Shown: positions 37,257 through 47,675, counted from the stretch's first letter. The stretch: DNA of 64,000 nt from Conexibacter sp. SYSU D00693 (GCF_017084525.1 NZ_CP070950.1:186001-250000); one strand, 5' to 3'. The notes: a model not told the origin generated them from the sequence alone. Numbers and translations are program-made.

Positions 37257-38180
37257 GTGCTTCGGCGTCTGCCGTCCACGCTGGCCGTGCTCGTCACGGC
37301 TGCAGCCATCGTGCCCGCGACCGTCCACGCGGCACCCGTCAGCGCCCAGTTGAAGGGCGAGAACGGCTTCGGGAGCTTCGACCCCGCGCTGCCCTGCGGC
37401 GTCGGCGACGGGCCCAGCTGGCGCTACGCCTGGGAGGACGGCGTCGCGACGTCGCCGGGCGGCCTGTTCGGCGGCCTGTGGAACGGCTCCTTCGAGGTCC
37501 ACGACGCGGGCGCGTCGACGGCCTTCATCCCCGACTCCGACGGGCGCATCGCGCTGCAGCTGCCGACGACCGGCTCGCGCGTGGGCACCGCGTCCTTCGA
37601 CACCGCGGGCGGGCAGGGCTGCGCGAACGCCGGCCTGACGCTCACGCCGCTGTCGGCCAGCGACCCGACGTCCCAGAAGGTGACCGGCACCATCCCGGTC
37701 GTCGCCAAGGGCGGCACGGGCGCGCTGCGCGGCCTCACCGGCTCGGGCACCGCCCAGCTCTCGCTCGAGCTGACGCCGGGCGCCGACAACGACGCGACGC
37801 TCGACCTCAACGGCAACTTCACTGTTGCGGCGCCGGAGCTGAAGGTCTCCGGCGTCCAGGCTCGCTGGGCCAACCTCTCCGAGTGGCTGCAGCGCCGCCT
37901 GACGCTCTACGTCGGCGTCGCCGGCACGGCCGGCAAGGGCAACGCCTACGACGTGCGCCTGACCGGCGTCGGCGGCGGCTCGGGCAGCTTCTCGGGCGTG
38001 CCGACCGGCACCCAGACCGTGCTCGCCGGTGGGGGCGCGACGTTCTCGTTCAAGATGAACAACGTCAACTGGGGCCAGAAGTACACCGTCTCGGTGACCG
38101 CAGCCGGCAAGGACGGCCTGCTCGTCCCGCAGCCGCCCGTGAGCGGGCCTGTGACGTTCACCGCACCGCTGCTGCCCTAG
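37257..38180 (+). CDS. Secreted beta-rich protein paired with the giant protein
   Basis: Product of 307 residues with a Sec signal (LRRLPSTLAVLVTAAAIVPATVHA, cleaved near AHAAP). I start at GTG 37257 because GCAGGGGGAACCA precedes it; a longer frame from 37191 would put 22 residues before the signal. The mature part includes WRYAWEDGV, then two beta-sandwich-like regions. The segment KVTGTIPVVAKGGTGALRGL resembles lipocalin/allene-oxide-cyclase-like repeats, but I would not assign a family. A Thr/Gly-rich C-terminal region with FKMNNVNWGQKYTVSVTAAG looks Ig-like. It ends 15 bases before the giant gene and probably shares its message. A TTGACG hexamer at 37148 is a possible -35. Confidence 0.7.
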   Translation: MLRRLPSTLAVLVTAAAIVPATVHAAPVSAQLKGENGFGSFDPALPCGVGDGPSWRYAWEDGVATSPGGLFGGLWNGSFEVHDAGASTAFIPDSDGRIALQLPTTGSRVGTASFDTAGGQGCANAGLTLTPLSASDPTSQKVTGTIPVVAKGGTGALRGLTGSGTAQLSLELTPGADNDATLDLNGNFTVAAPELKVSGVQARWANLSEWLQRRLTLYVGVAGTAGKGNAYDVRLTGVGGGSGSFSGVPTGTQTVLAGGGATFSFKMNNVNWGQKYTVSVTAAGKDGLLVPQPPVSGPVTFTAPLLP

Positions 38181-38195
38181 GGGAGGGAGCACACC

Positions 38196-41100
38196 ATGCC
38201 GTCCGTCTCGCTGCCGACGCTGAACAAGCGCCGGGCCGTCCTGCTCGCCCTCGCCGCGGCGGTCGCCGCGGTGCTCATCAGCGTCTTCGGGGCCAAGGCG
38301 GCGACGCCGATCCCCGTGCCCGACCTCCTGGTCGAGGTCAAGACGAAGTCCGGCAACGTCAGCAAGACGCACTACGTCCCGATCGGCGGCGCCGCCATCC
38401 CGATCGACGTGGACGGCCCCGCCGTCACCGGGATCCTCGAGCCCGACATCGACGTCTCGGTCGGCCTCGTCTCCCTCGACGAGCTCCAGAACGACAAGCT
38501 CCTGGTCCCGAACGTCGTCGTGCGCCGCAACGCGCTCGCCGTCGCGACGGACCGGCCCGCGCCGCCGATCGAGCTCAACGCGAAGATCGTCCTGCGCAAC
38601 GCCGCGGACAACCTCAAGCCCCTCGTCACGGTCAACTACGGCTTCAGCACGCCGCCGGGCGCCCGCATGCCCCCGGTCGTCAGCGCGAAGCTCGTGGGCC
38701 CGATCGAGGGCGGCTTCACCGACCCGCTGCAGGCCAAGATCGAGACGGGCGGCTACAGCGGCCCGCTCAACGTGAAGATCGCGGCCCTCACCGACGGCCT
38801 CGACGCGAACTTCGCGCTGGACTTCGACTCGATCCCCGAGGCGATCTTCATCTCCGAGGACCCGCGCGAGGACGGCCTCGACGTCCTCTACAAGCACATC
38901 GCCCCGGTCAACGACGTCCACCTGGACGCCAAGGCGACGCTGAAGGACCGCGCCACCGGCGACGTCATGGAGATCGCCGCGAACGTCGAGCGCCTCCCGC
39001 AGCAGCTCGAGCTGCACAACACGAACGCCGGCGGCACGACGAACATCGAGTACGAGTCGTCGTCGGCGCTGAGCAACCCCGACATCTCGGCGAGCTACCG
39101 CGACCTCGAGGGCGACGGCGACGTGCGCACCAGCACGAAGCTCGACGTCGCCGGCCTGCCGCGGCAGATGACGGCCGACATCACGTCGAAGCCCACCGAC
39201 GACGGCGGCTCGGCCATCGACAAGATCGACTTCGACGTCGGCGGCGACGAGGAGATCGGCTCGGTCGACTTCGTCGCGCGCAACTACGAGGGCGCCGCGG
39301 GCGCGCTGCCGCTGCCCAAGTCGATGCCCGACCAGCACGTCGCCGTGAGCGCGCGCGACTTCGCCGACGGCACGTCCAAGTGGCGCGCCAGCGGCCGCCT
39401 GTTCGGCATCCGCGAGGCGCACGTCGACCGCCAGGGCGCGAAGGACACGATCCTCGACGCGACGACGGACCTGGGCGACGGCGCCCGCGCGCTGCGGGCG
39501 TGGCTGGACCTCGACAACCGCCAGGCGCCCGACGTCGACCCGGAGGACAAGGCGCGCACGGTCGTCGACACGACCCTGTCGCCGCTGCCCAAGCAGATCC
39601 ACGCGGTCTTCGACCCGTCCCAGGCCGGCGACCAGCCGACCAAGCTCCTCTACGACTCGTCGTCGACGCTGGACGTCGACGCCGAGGCGCGCATCATCAA
39701 GGGCGCCGGCGACGGCTGCGGCCAGGCGCAGGTCACCTGCCTGAAGGCCCGCGTCGACAAGGTGCCCAAGCACCTCGAGGCCAGCCTGCCCGGCGAGGAC
39801 CAGACCGACTTCAGCCTCAACCACAACGGCGTCGAGCCACAGCGCCCGGACGTCAGCGCGACCGTCGACACGACCAACGTCGAGGGCGAGCGCTCCTGGG
39901 CCGACGTGCGCATCGACCGCGCGCCCACCGACGTCACCGGCCGCCTGGACCAGGCCGGCGAGGTCCTCGAGGCCGCCGAGTTCCACGGCTGCAAGTGGGA
40001 CTTCGAGGCGGAGGGGTGCCAGAACGGCGTCCAGCCCAGCGCCCTGGGCCGCGTGACGTTCACCGTGCGTGACCGGCCGGACCGCACCGGCCTGCCGCCG
40101 CGGCCTGACGTCGCCCCGCAGTTCGTCACCCTGCTGCGCCGCCACGACCGCTTCGAGGCGGCCGGCGTGGTCGACGAGGTCCGCGGCGTCGTCTTCCGCC
40201 AGCGCAACATCGACGACGACCCGCTCGAGGCCGACGGCACGCTCGTGGCGGCCGTCGACGCCGGCAACGGCGGCAAGTTCGACGCGGTCGTCGACGACAT
40301 CTCGCCGGTGGAGGACCCCGACTCGGACGCCGACCCGAAGCCGATCCTCGGCGACGGCCACAGCGTCCTGAAGGTCAACGTCGCCAACCTGCCGACGAAC
40401 TTCTCGGCGTGCGTGCGCCAGGCCAACGAGGACGAGGCACCGCCGGAGCCGTTCGAGCCGGGCGACGACGACTACGACGCCCTCCTGGCGCCATGCGAGA
40501 AGGACGACGTCCTCGGACGCGACAGCGGCGAGCTCGACACGACGCCGATGTCGATCTTCTACACGGCCAAGCAGCCGACGACGGTCACGGCGCACGTCCA
40601 GAACGAGGGCCCGGGCCGCGAGAAGCCCGACGGGCCGGTGGTCAACGGCGTCGACGTCTTCGACACCACGGTCCAGCAGGTCCCGCAGGAGATCCGCGCG
40701 GACGTCATCAGCCCGGTGGAGCCCGACGCGGCCGCCAACCCGCCCGTCGCCGGGCGCCGGCTCGAGGTCGACTACGTCGCCTCCAGCCGCATCCCGCGCA
40801 TCGACTTCGGGATGGAGACCCGCCGCCAGGGGTCGCTGTGCGAGGACCCGCGGCCGGGCCGGAAGGCGACCTGCTTCTCGGCGGTCCTGACCGACCTGCC
40901 CAAGGACCTGCACGCGGTCTACGACCCGGACAAGACCCAGGGCGACATCGACTTCAAGGCCTCGGCGCCGAAGGAGAGCAACGGCGCGTCGTGCGACGAC
41001 GACGCCGACGGCGACGGTGACGGCCAGGGCGACGGCACCGACCCGGACTGCACGCGGCTGTCGATCAACAAGGTCCAGCCGAACGTCGAGCCGATGCGGC

Positions 41101-44100
41101 TGTCCGTCGTGGACGACGAGCCGGGCAGCCAGCCGCTGGTCGTCGACGCACGGATCGACCGGATCTCCGACCACCTCGCCGGCAAGCTGATCTCCAAGGA
41201 GGTCACCGGCGAGGGCGGCCTCGGCCCGGGCACCTGCACCGACAACCTCGACAACGACACCGACACGGGCCAGAAGGGCGGCGGGAAGGACGCCGCCGAC
41301 GAGGACTGCGGCGACGACCTCGCACGCATCGACTTCGACGCCTGCCCGGACGGCGAGTGCAAGGGCATCGGCAAGATCTGGTTCAAGGCGACCAACTCGC
41401 TGGTCGGCGACCCGCTGCCGGGTCCGGACCCCGCGAGCTACCCGGGCGTGACGCAGAACTTCTCGTTCATCCAGCGCGAGGACCTGTTCCGCGCGCAGGG
41501 CGAGATCACGGAGCTCAAGCGCCTCGGCCTGGCGAAGGTCGAGGACGACGCGGCCCAGACGCCGTCGCCGACGACGCGCATCCAGGCGGCCTTCGGCTCG
41601 GGCGCGCCCACGGAGAAGATCCGGGCCTACGTCGACACGGACTCCGGCACCGAGCAGCTCATCGCCGACGCGCTGATCAGCGAGGCGCCCAAGGGCATCT
41701 CGATGTGCATGCGCGACGAGCTCTCCGACGCGTCGAAGTTCAACGTCAAGCCGAACTCCTCCGTGTTCTGCGACACCGCCCCGCGCGACAAGCTCGCGCT
41801 GCAGACGCGGCTCGCCGAGTCCGCGTCGGGCTCGGCCGTCAAGCCGGACATCGACATCAACAGGCTGCGCGTGGCCTCGGCCGGCGGGGCGAACCTGCTG
41901 ACGGGCGACGCGCACGTCACCGACCTCGGCGAGCGCATCGACGTCCTCGCCGGCAAGGGCGACGGCGACACCGACGTCCTGGTCGAGGGCCACGACCTCT
42001 CCGACGACAACAGCGTCCCGGTCGAGGACGAGCCCGACGACGTCGCGGGTCGCGTCTCGTTCAACCTGCGCAATCGCGAGGTGCTGCCTGGCGGCCGCTA
42101 CCCGTGGATCTCGCTCGAGGACGAGTCCGGCCAGATCGACACGACCGAGGTCGAGGCCGAGGGCGACAACCAGGGCAACTTCCTCAAGCTCGTCACCGAC
42201 GAGGAGGGCGCGCTGCAGGCTCGTGGCTCGGTCCCGAACATCAAGCGCGTCGCCATGCGGCCCGGGCCGTGCACGCCGGGCAACCGGTTCCCGTCGCCGA
42301 CGCTCTTCCCGAGCCCGAAGGCCCCGAGCTACCAGTGCCTCCAGGCCAACGTCGCCGGCGACAGCCCGCTGGGCCTCAACGTCCGCACGTTGGACGGCAA
42401 GGGCGAGGTGCTCGAGGTCGAGGAGGGCCACGTCACCTCGATGCCGAGCGGCGGGCTGACCGTCACGCTGGGCAAGTCGCCCGACGCGGCGAAGCTCGAC
42501 CCGGTCTGCAAGGACGACGGCTCGGTGTTCCCGTGCCGGCCGCCCATGCTGTCCCTCGAGGCTCCGCGGTCCACCGTCGCGCCGCCGAAGCTCCGCGCGC
42601 GCCTGTCCTCGGGCGCCAAGGAGACGGTGCTCAAGACGATGAGCGAGACGCCCGACGACGACGTCTCGGACAACCTCGACTACGAGAAGGCCCCGAAGGA
42701 CTTCGAGGAGCCGGGAGCCCGGGTGAAGGTCGGCACGGACAAGGACACCGCCGGCAAGGACCTCCTCGGCATCCGGATGAACGCCAACGTCCCCGTCCAC
42801 AAGTTCCTCGACCTCGACCCGCCGACGATCTGGTCGTGCAAGCACACCACGACCGACCCGGACCCGCTCACCGAGTGCGCCGAGCCGGGGGTGGGCTCTG
42901 ACGAGAACCACGGCTACGAGTCCAAGGACATCTCGTTCCGGCTGGTCGCCGCCGACGACAAGCACGGGGGCTCGGACGTCGCCACGCTCGGTCGCGTCGC
43001 GGTCATGATCGACGACTTCGCCGTCGGCGGGACGCAGACGATCCTGACCGGCACGCCCGACCCGAACAACAAGTCGTGGTTCGCCGACCTCCCGGACCAC
43101 CCGGCGACGTCGGACCCGGTGACGGGCGCCGACAGCCGGTTCCCGGAGAACCTGCCGAGCGAGAGCGACCCGTCCAACCGGGGCTTCAAGGTGCCGGGCC
43201 ACCTCGACGTCAACGTCTACCTGCGCAACGACTACACGTCGCAGGACGACGGCAAGAAGCAGCAGAACTACGCCCAGGTCGACGGACGCATCAACCGCCC
43301 GATGAGCATGGCGGTGCGCCTCAACGAGGACGAGATGAAGTCCAACCGCGCCGGCGACGCGATCACGCCGACGCAGCTGACGCTGCGCAACGCGCCGAGC
43401 TCGAACGGCGCCGACGCGTACGGCAAGCCGACCTTCCGCGTCCGTGCGGAGCTCAAGAAGGACTGGGTCGACGACTCCGAGGCCGGCCTGGCCGAGAACG
43501 TGTTCACCTGCCGCGGTGAGGGCTACGGCATCGAGATCCCGGCGTTCCTCACCGTCTGCCTGATCCTCCCGGTGAACTCCGAGGCCCAGTGGCTCGACGT
43601 CGGGCTGAACATGGACCCGAACTCCAACGGGAGCTCGACCACGGGTGGCGCGGCGCGCACCATCGACGCCGTGGCCGGCCCGTTCGGCGGCAACAACGAC
43701 GCCGACATCAAGGCCTGGAACCAGGTCAACGGCGAGGGCGGCGCGTTCAACAAGGGCGACCCGGCCGCGATGGTGCCGCAGGCCGGTCTGCGCCTGGACA
43801 ACTTCCGGCTCGGCCTCAAGGTCGGCGCGGGCTTCTTCGGCCTGTTCGGCGGCTCTGTGACCTACCAGGAGGAGGGCGACCTCATCGTCGGCCTGACGGG
43901 GCACAACAGCCAGCGGGTGCGCCTGAACCACGACAAGATGGTCATGCGCCTGCACGGCGGGACCGACAGCACCCCGAACCGGGTGAACACCGACCTGCGG
44001 TCGACGTTCAACTTCAAGATCACGGCGGAGGCGCTGTTCGGGCTCGTCGAGGAGGACGTGGTCAACGAGTCCATCGGGCCCTTCCACCACGAGGTCGTCT

Positions 44101-47100
44101 TCCGTGACTGCGCGGCGGACTTCTTCGCGCTCACAGGCCCGCGGGACGAGTTCCTGGCGCCCGACTCGTCGCAGATCGACGAGGGCGAGAAGGTCGCGAT
44201 CGCCTTCGGCGAGACCGACTCGGACCTCGGCGACGTCGCCGACGACTTCTCGAACCTGCTCGGCGACGTGGGCTCGCAGGTGTTCTGCCTGTTCGGCACG
44301 TCGAAGTCCGACGACGTCAACGGCGAGCACCCGGCTCCGTCCTACAACCCGTCCTCGCGCCTCATCGAGGACGGGCCGCCCGCGGTCAGTGCGCCGACGG
44401 GCGGGACGTCCCAGCAGGTCTCGGACGACGTCCGCCGTCAGGACCTCACGATCGACGCCGCGACGCCGGCGGCCGAGCTCGTGCGCTGCGGCCCGCTGGA
44501 CAACATCGCGACGCTCCGGGTCAAGGACGGGCGCACCCTGCGGGTGGGCCGCCAGGGCGAGGTCGACGGCGTGACCGGTCAGCTCTGCGACGGGCGCCTG
44601 ACGATCGACGCCGAGCGCGTCCGCGTGGAGGCCGGCTCGCGGATCGACGCGACCGGCACGCGCGGCGGCGGTCCCGGCGCCGGCGGCAACCCCGGCGGCG
44701 GTGCCGGCCACACGAACCCCGGCGGCGCCGGTGGTGGTGGCGGTGCCGGCGGCGGTGGCTCCTACGGCATCCCGAACAACGTCTCCTACGAGGACGTCGG
44801 CTCCCAGGGCGGCCCGGGCACGAGCGTGCAGGGCGGCCTGGGCGGCGGCGCGCTGCGCATCTCCGCCATCGAGGACGTGATCGTCGACGGCGACATCCTC
44901 GCTCGGGGCCAGGCCGGCGGCAACGCCGCGGCCGGCTGCTCGGCGATCGGCGGTGGCGGCGGATCGGGCGGCCACATCGACATCAGCGCCTCGCGCGTGG
45001 TCGGCGGTGGCCTGATCAGCGCGACCGGCGGCTCCGGCGGGTCGGGCGCCCGCGGTGGCGGCGGCGGCTCCGGCGGGCGCATCACCGTGGCCTCCGTGGT
45101 CAAGGACAGCTCGCTGCTCTTCGCCAACGGCGGTGCCGGCGGCATCGGCGCGGCCAACTGCGACGGCAACGGCGGGGTGGACACCGGCGGCAACGGCGGC
45201 GGCGGCAACACCGGCCTGGGCACGAGCCTGGACCGCGCGGCCGGCGTCTCGCTGCACCCGGACACCCCCGGCCCGTACGTCAAGGGCCAGGCGAAGCTGC
45301 GCATCCAGGGCGTGCAGGACGTCCCGGCCGGCGACCCGGATGCGGGCCCGCTGGACATCGTCGTCTGCCGCAAGTACCTCGCGCCGGAGGACACCAACGG
45401 CGCGTTCACCGACCCGGCGCTGGACCCGGGCCCGAACCCGCAGCTCTCGACGCTGCTGCAGGACAACTGCCAGGTCGAGGCGTTCAGCGCCCCGACCAGC
45501 GGCCAGGACACCTACGAGCGGACCGTCACGGTCAACCTGCCGCAGGACGGCTACTACAGCTGGTACGCCATCGCGGCCAAGCGGCCGGTGAGCGGCAACC
45601 CGCAGTTCCCGATCGGCTCGAACTACTGCGCCCAGACGCACTCGTTCCTCGAGCCGCAGTGCGACTACCAGTCGACCGACGGCTCGAGCGGGACGCAGGA
45701 CATCGTCCTGCCCCGCCAGGCGCCGACCCGCGCCGGGTCCGACACGACGGCGCCGGTCTACACGACCGACGCGGCCGAGCGGCGGCGCAACGGCTTCGCC
45801 GGCTGCCCGGACGACTCGTTCTGCATCAAGGAGGACACGGGCCAGCTGAAGGTCGAGGTCATCGACCGCACCTCCGGCGTCAACAAGGTCACGTGCTCGG
45901 TGACCGGTGGGCCGGCGAACCAGGACTGCACGCCGTCCCCGTCGCGGGCGATCAAGCTCGGTGACGCCGATGGCCTGAAGTCCGTCAGCCTGCGGGCCGA
46001 GGACGCGGCCAACGACGTGCCGGCGGATCCGGTGGGCAACGTGCTCAACGCCGACCCGGCGGCCAAGTGGTTCCGCGACCGCACGAAGCCCAGCAAGCCC
46101 GACGTGGTCCTCGGCGCCTGCAGCGGCGGCGAGAACGGCTGGTGCGACGCGCCGCCGTCGGTGACCGTCAACGCGTCGGACCCGAACCCGTCCTCGGGCT
46201 TCGAGGACAAGCCGGTGACGGTGCTCGTCGACGGCTCCGGCGTCGACTGCGGTCCGGCGTCCGCGGGCTCGAGCTCGACGGGCGGCGCCACGGGCGTCAC
46301 CTGCTCGGCGGGTCAGGTCTCGATCACCGGTGAGGGCAAGCACACGGTCAGCGCGACCGTGAAGGACCGGCTCGGCAACGAGTCCGAGAAGGCCGACCCC
46401 GAGGCGGTCCGCGTCGACTCGACGCCGCCGAACTCGGCGCTGGCCCTCGGCCCGAAGAAGCCCGACGGCAAGAACGACTGGTACACGACCAAGCCGTTCT
46501 TCGCCTTCGCCGCCTCGGACAAGGCCGGCGGCTCCGGCGTCGACCGCACGATCGGCGACTCGGGCATCTACTACTCGGTCGACAACGGCGGGTTCGTGAA
46601 GTTCGACCCGGCCGCGGACCTGCGGCTCAACGACGGCGTCCACGACATCTGCTGGTACGCCGAGGACGTCGCGGGCAACGAGGAGCACGGGGGCAACCCG
46701 CGCACCAACGCGCCCGCCACGAACTGCAAGTTCGACATCAAGGTCGACTCGAGCGCCCCGACGACGACGGACGCGACCAACCCGGCCGCGCCGAACGGCA
46801 CGAACAGCTGGTACACGACGGCGGCCACCGTGTCGCCGGCCTCGACCGACCCGGCCGCGCAGAACGCCAACCAGGCGTCCGGCGTCGACCGCGTCGAGGT
46901 CCAGCTGGACAACAAGCCGTGGGCGGCGGCCGTGCCGACGACGGTGCCCGAGGGCGAGCACGTGGTGCGCAGCCGGTCCTTCGACAAGGCCGGCAACCCG
47001 GGCCCGCTGCTCGAGCGCACCATCCGGTTCGACGGCTCCAAGCCGAGCGCCCGGATCGTCCCGTTCCCGCCCGTGCCCAACGTGCACGGCTGGTACCGGC

Positions 47101-47675
47101 GCAACGTCAGCGACGGGGTGGGTGTGCGTGACGGCCGCGACGGCTCGGGCGCCGACGGCGCCATCGTGAAGGTCGACGCGGGTCCGGAGGCCCCGTACCT
47201 CAACCCGCCGACCATCACCGAGGGCACCCACACCATCGGCGCGGTCCCGCGCGACTACGCGGGCAACCTCGGGCCGGAGGCGCGCCTGACCCAGAAGGTC
47301 GACGTGACCGCCCCGACCGGCGGCCCCGTCGGCAAGCCGCCGCAGCTGCTCCTGCCGCTGATCGGCCTGCCGAAGAACACGACGCTGACCTTCAACGCGG
47401 GCGATGCCCTGTCAACGAAGGTCAAGGTCCGGGTGTTCATCTACGACACCGTGGGCCGCACGGTCCGCCGCATCGACGTGGGCGGCCCGTACACCGGCGG
47501 CTACCGCGACGCGGGCACCGGCTCCGTCCAGTGGAACGGCCGCACCGACAACAACACCGGCGTGCTCCCGGGCGCCTACACGTTCCGGGTCCACATCACC
47601 GACCAGGCCGGCAACACCGTCCTCTCGGACGAGTCGCCGCCCTTCCTGGTGGTGGCGGGGCTGCTGCCGCTGTAG
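38196..47675 (+). CDS. Giant secreted repeat protein (3159 residues)
   Basis: ATG 38196 is preceded by GGGGAGGGAGCACACC. A Sec signal (KRR at 11-13, hydrophobic 14-31) is cleaved near AKA at 33-35. Residues about 100-1500 hold diverged repeats built around xxLPxxLxAxxD followed by a YxSSS-like strand, for example VERLPQQLELHN (near 265), LSPLPKQIHAVFD (462), VDKVPKHLEASL (520), VQQVPQEIRADV (827) and LTDLPKDLHAVYD (898). Two Asp-rich, Cys-bounded segments (near 932-952 and 1030-1055) look calcium-binding. A unique region spans about 1500-2140 and a Gly-rich region about 2150-2345. Three Ig-like modules with DWYTT, SWYTT or GWYRR openings start near 2754, 2867 and 2961. A FlgD-like domain is last (about 3085-3150). 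There is no LPXTG motif or C-terminal anchor. Likely a surface or matrix protein; function unknown. Confidence 0.85.
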   Translation: MPSVSLPTLNKRRAVLLALAAAVAAVLISVFGAKAATPIPVPDLLVEVKTKSGNVSKTHYVPIGGAAIPIDVDGPAVTGILEPDIDVSVGLVSLDELQNDKLLVPNVVVRRNALAVATDRPAPPIELNAKIVLRNAADNLKPLVTVNYGFSTPPGARMPPVVSAKLVGPIEGGFTDPLQAKIETGGYSGPLNVKIAALTDGLDANFALDFDSIPEAIFISEDPREDGLDVLYKHIAPVNDVHLDAKATLKDRATGDVMEIAANVERLPQQLELHNTNAGGTTNIEYESSSALSNPDISASYRDLEGDGDVRTSTKLDVAGLPRQMTADITSKPTDDGGSAIDKIDFDVGGDEEIGSVDFVARNYEGAAGALPLPKSMPDQHVAVSARDFADGTSKWRASGRLFGIREAHVDRQGAKDTILDATTDLGDGARALRAWLDLDNRQAPDVDPEDKARTVVDTTLSPLPKQIHAVFDPSQAGDQPTKLLYDSSSTLDVDAEARIIKGAGDGCGQAQVTCLKARVDKVPKHLEASLPGEDQTDFSLNHNGVEPQRPDVSATVDTTNVEGERSWADVRIDRAPTDVTGRLDQAGEVLEAAEFHGCKWDFEAEGCQNGVQPSALGRVTFTVRDRPDRTGLPPRPDVAPQFVTLLRRHDRFEAAGVVDEVRGVVFRQRNIDDDPLEADGTLVAAVDAGNGGKFDAVVDDISPVEDPDSDADPKPILGDGHSVLKVNVANLPTNFSACVRQANEDEAPPEPFEPGDDDYDALLAPCEKDDVLGRDSGELDTTPMSIFYTAKQPTTVTAHVQNEGPGREKPDGPVVNGVDVFDTTVQQVPQEIRADVISPVEPDAAANPPVAGRRLEVDYVASSRIPRIDFGMETRRQGSLCEDPRPGRKATCFSAVLTDLPKDLHAVYDPDKTQGDIDFKASAPKESNGASCDDDADGDGDGQGDGTDPDCTRLSINKVQPNVEPMRLSVVDDEPGSQPLVVDARIDRISDHLAGKLISKEVTGEGGLGPGTCTDNLDNDTDTGQKGGGKDAADEDCGDDLARIDFDACPDGECKGIGKIWFKATNSLVGDPLPGPDPASYPGVTQNFSFIQREDLFRAQGEITELKRLGLAKVEDDAAQTPSPTTRIQAAFGSGAPTEKIRAYVDTDSGTEQLIADALISEAPKGISMCMRDELSDASKFNVKPNSSVFCDTAPRDKLALQTRLAESASGSAVKPDIDINRLRVASAGGANLLTGDAHVTDLGERIDVLAGKGDGDTDVLVEGHDLSDDNSVPVEDEPDDVAGRVSFNLRNREVLPGGRYPWISLEDESGQIDTTEVEAEGDNQGNFLKLVTDEEGALQARGSVPNIKRVAMRPGPCTPGNRFPSPTLFPSPKAPSYQCLQANVAGDSPLGLNVRTLDGKGEVLEVEEGHVTSMPSGGLTVTLGKSPDAAKLDPVCKDDGSVFPCRPPMLSLEAPRSTVAPPKLRARLSSGAKETVLKTMSETPDDDVSDNLDYEKAPKDFEEPGARVKVGTDKDTAGKDLLGIRMNANVPVHKFLDLDPPTIWSCKHTTTDPDPLTECAEPGVGSDENHGYESKDISFRLVAADDKHGGSDVATLGRVAVMIDDFAVGGTQTILTGTPDPNNKSWFADLPDHPATSDPVTGADSRFPENLPSESDPSNRGFKVPGHLDVNVYLRNDYTSQDDGKKQQNYAQVDGRINRPMSMAVRLNEDEMKSNRAGDAITPTQLTLRNAPSSNGADAYGKPTFRVRAELKKDWVDDSEAGLAENVFTCRGEGYGIEIPAFLTVCLILPVNSEAQWLDVGLNMDPNSNGSSTTGGAARTIDAVAGPFGGNNDADIKAWNQVNGEGGAFNKGDPAAMVPQAGLRLDNFRLGLKVGAGFFGLFGGSVTYQEEGDLIVGLTGHNSQRVRLNHDKMVMRLHGGTDSTPNRVNTDLRSTFNFKITAEALFGLVEEDVVNESIGPFHHEVVFRDCAADFFALTGPRDEFLAPDSSQIDEGEKVAIAFGETDSDLGDVADDFSNLLGDVGSQVFCLFGTSKSDDVNGEHPAPSYNPSSRLIEDGPPAVSAPTGGTSQQVSDDVRRQDLTIDAATPAAELVRCGPLDNIATLRVKDGRTLRVGRQGEVDGVTGQLCDGRLTIDAERVRVEAGSRIDATGTRGGGPGAGGNPGGGAGHTNPGGAGGGGGAGGGGSYGIPNNVSYEDVGSQGGPGTSVQGGLGGGALRISAIEDVIVDGDILARGQAGGNAAAGCSAIGGGGGSGGHIDISASRVVGGGLISATGGSGGSGARGGGGGSGGRITVASVVKDSSLLFANGGAGGIGAANCDGNGGVDTGGNGGGGNTGLGTSLDRAAGVSLHPDTPGPYVKGQAKLRIQGVQDVPAGDPDAGPLDIVVCRKYLAPEDTNGAFTDPALDPGPNPQLSTLLQDNCQVEAFSAPTSGQDTYERTVTVNLPQDGYYSWYAIAAKRPVSGNPQFPIGSNYCAQTHSFLEPQCDYQSTDGSSGTQDIVLPRQAPTRAGSDTTAPVYTTDAAERRRNGFAGCPDDSFCIKEDTGQLKVEVIDRTSGVNKVTCSVTGGPANQDCTPSPSRAIKLGDADGLKSVSLRAEDAANDVPADPVGNVLNADPAAKWFRDRTKPSKPDVVLGACSGGENGWCDAPPSVTVNASDPNPSSGFEDKPVTVLVDGSGVDCGPASAGSSSTGGATGVTCSAGQVSITGEGKHTVSATVKDRLGNESEKADPEAVRVDSTPPNSALALGPKKPDGKNDWYTTKPFFAFAASDKAGGSGVDRTIGDSGIYYSVDNGGFVKFDPAADLRLNDGVHDICWYAEDVAGNEEHGGNPRTNAPATNCKFDIKVDSSAPTTTDATNPAAPNGTNSWYTTAATVSPASTDPAAQNANQASGVDRVEVQLDNKPWAAAVPTTVPEGEHVVRSRSFDKAGNPGPLLERTIRFDGSKPSARIVPFPPVPNVHGWYRRNVSDGVGVRDGRDGSGADGAIVKVDAGPEAPYLNPPTITEGTHTIGAVPRDYAGNLGPEARLTQKVDVTAPTGGPVGKPPQLLLPLIGLPKNTTLTFNAGDALSTKVKVRVFIYDTVGRTVRRIDVGGPYTGGYRDAGTGSVQWNGRTDNNTGVLPGAYTFRVHITDQAGNTVLSDESPPFLVVAGLLPL

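Noticed and set aside
44650-45220. A separate gene or low-complexity DNA repeat in the Gly-rich part of the giant gene
   Set aside because: The frame is continuous, and the GGC/GGT runs are explained by the Gly-rich domain of the protein.
36975-47231. A 3418-codon open frame on the minus strand opposite the giant gene
   Set aside because: It mirrors the giant gene and its upstream neighbour. In such GC-rich DNA the sense codons TTA, CTA and TCA are nearly absent, so the opposite frame has no stops. Its composition is Arg/Val/Asp-rich, with no domain, signal or ribosome binding site.
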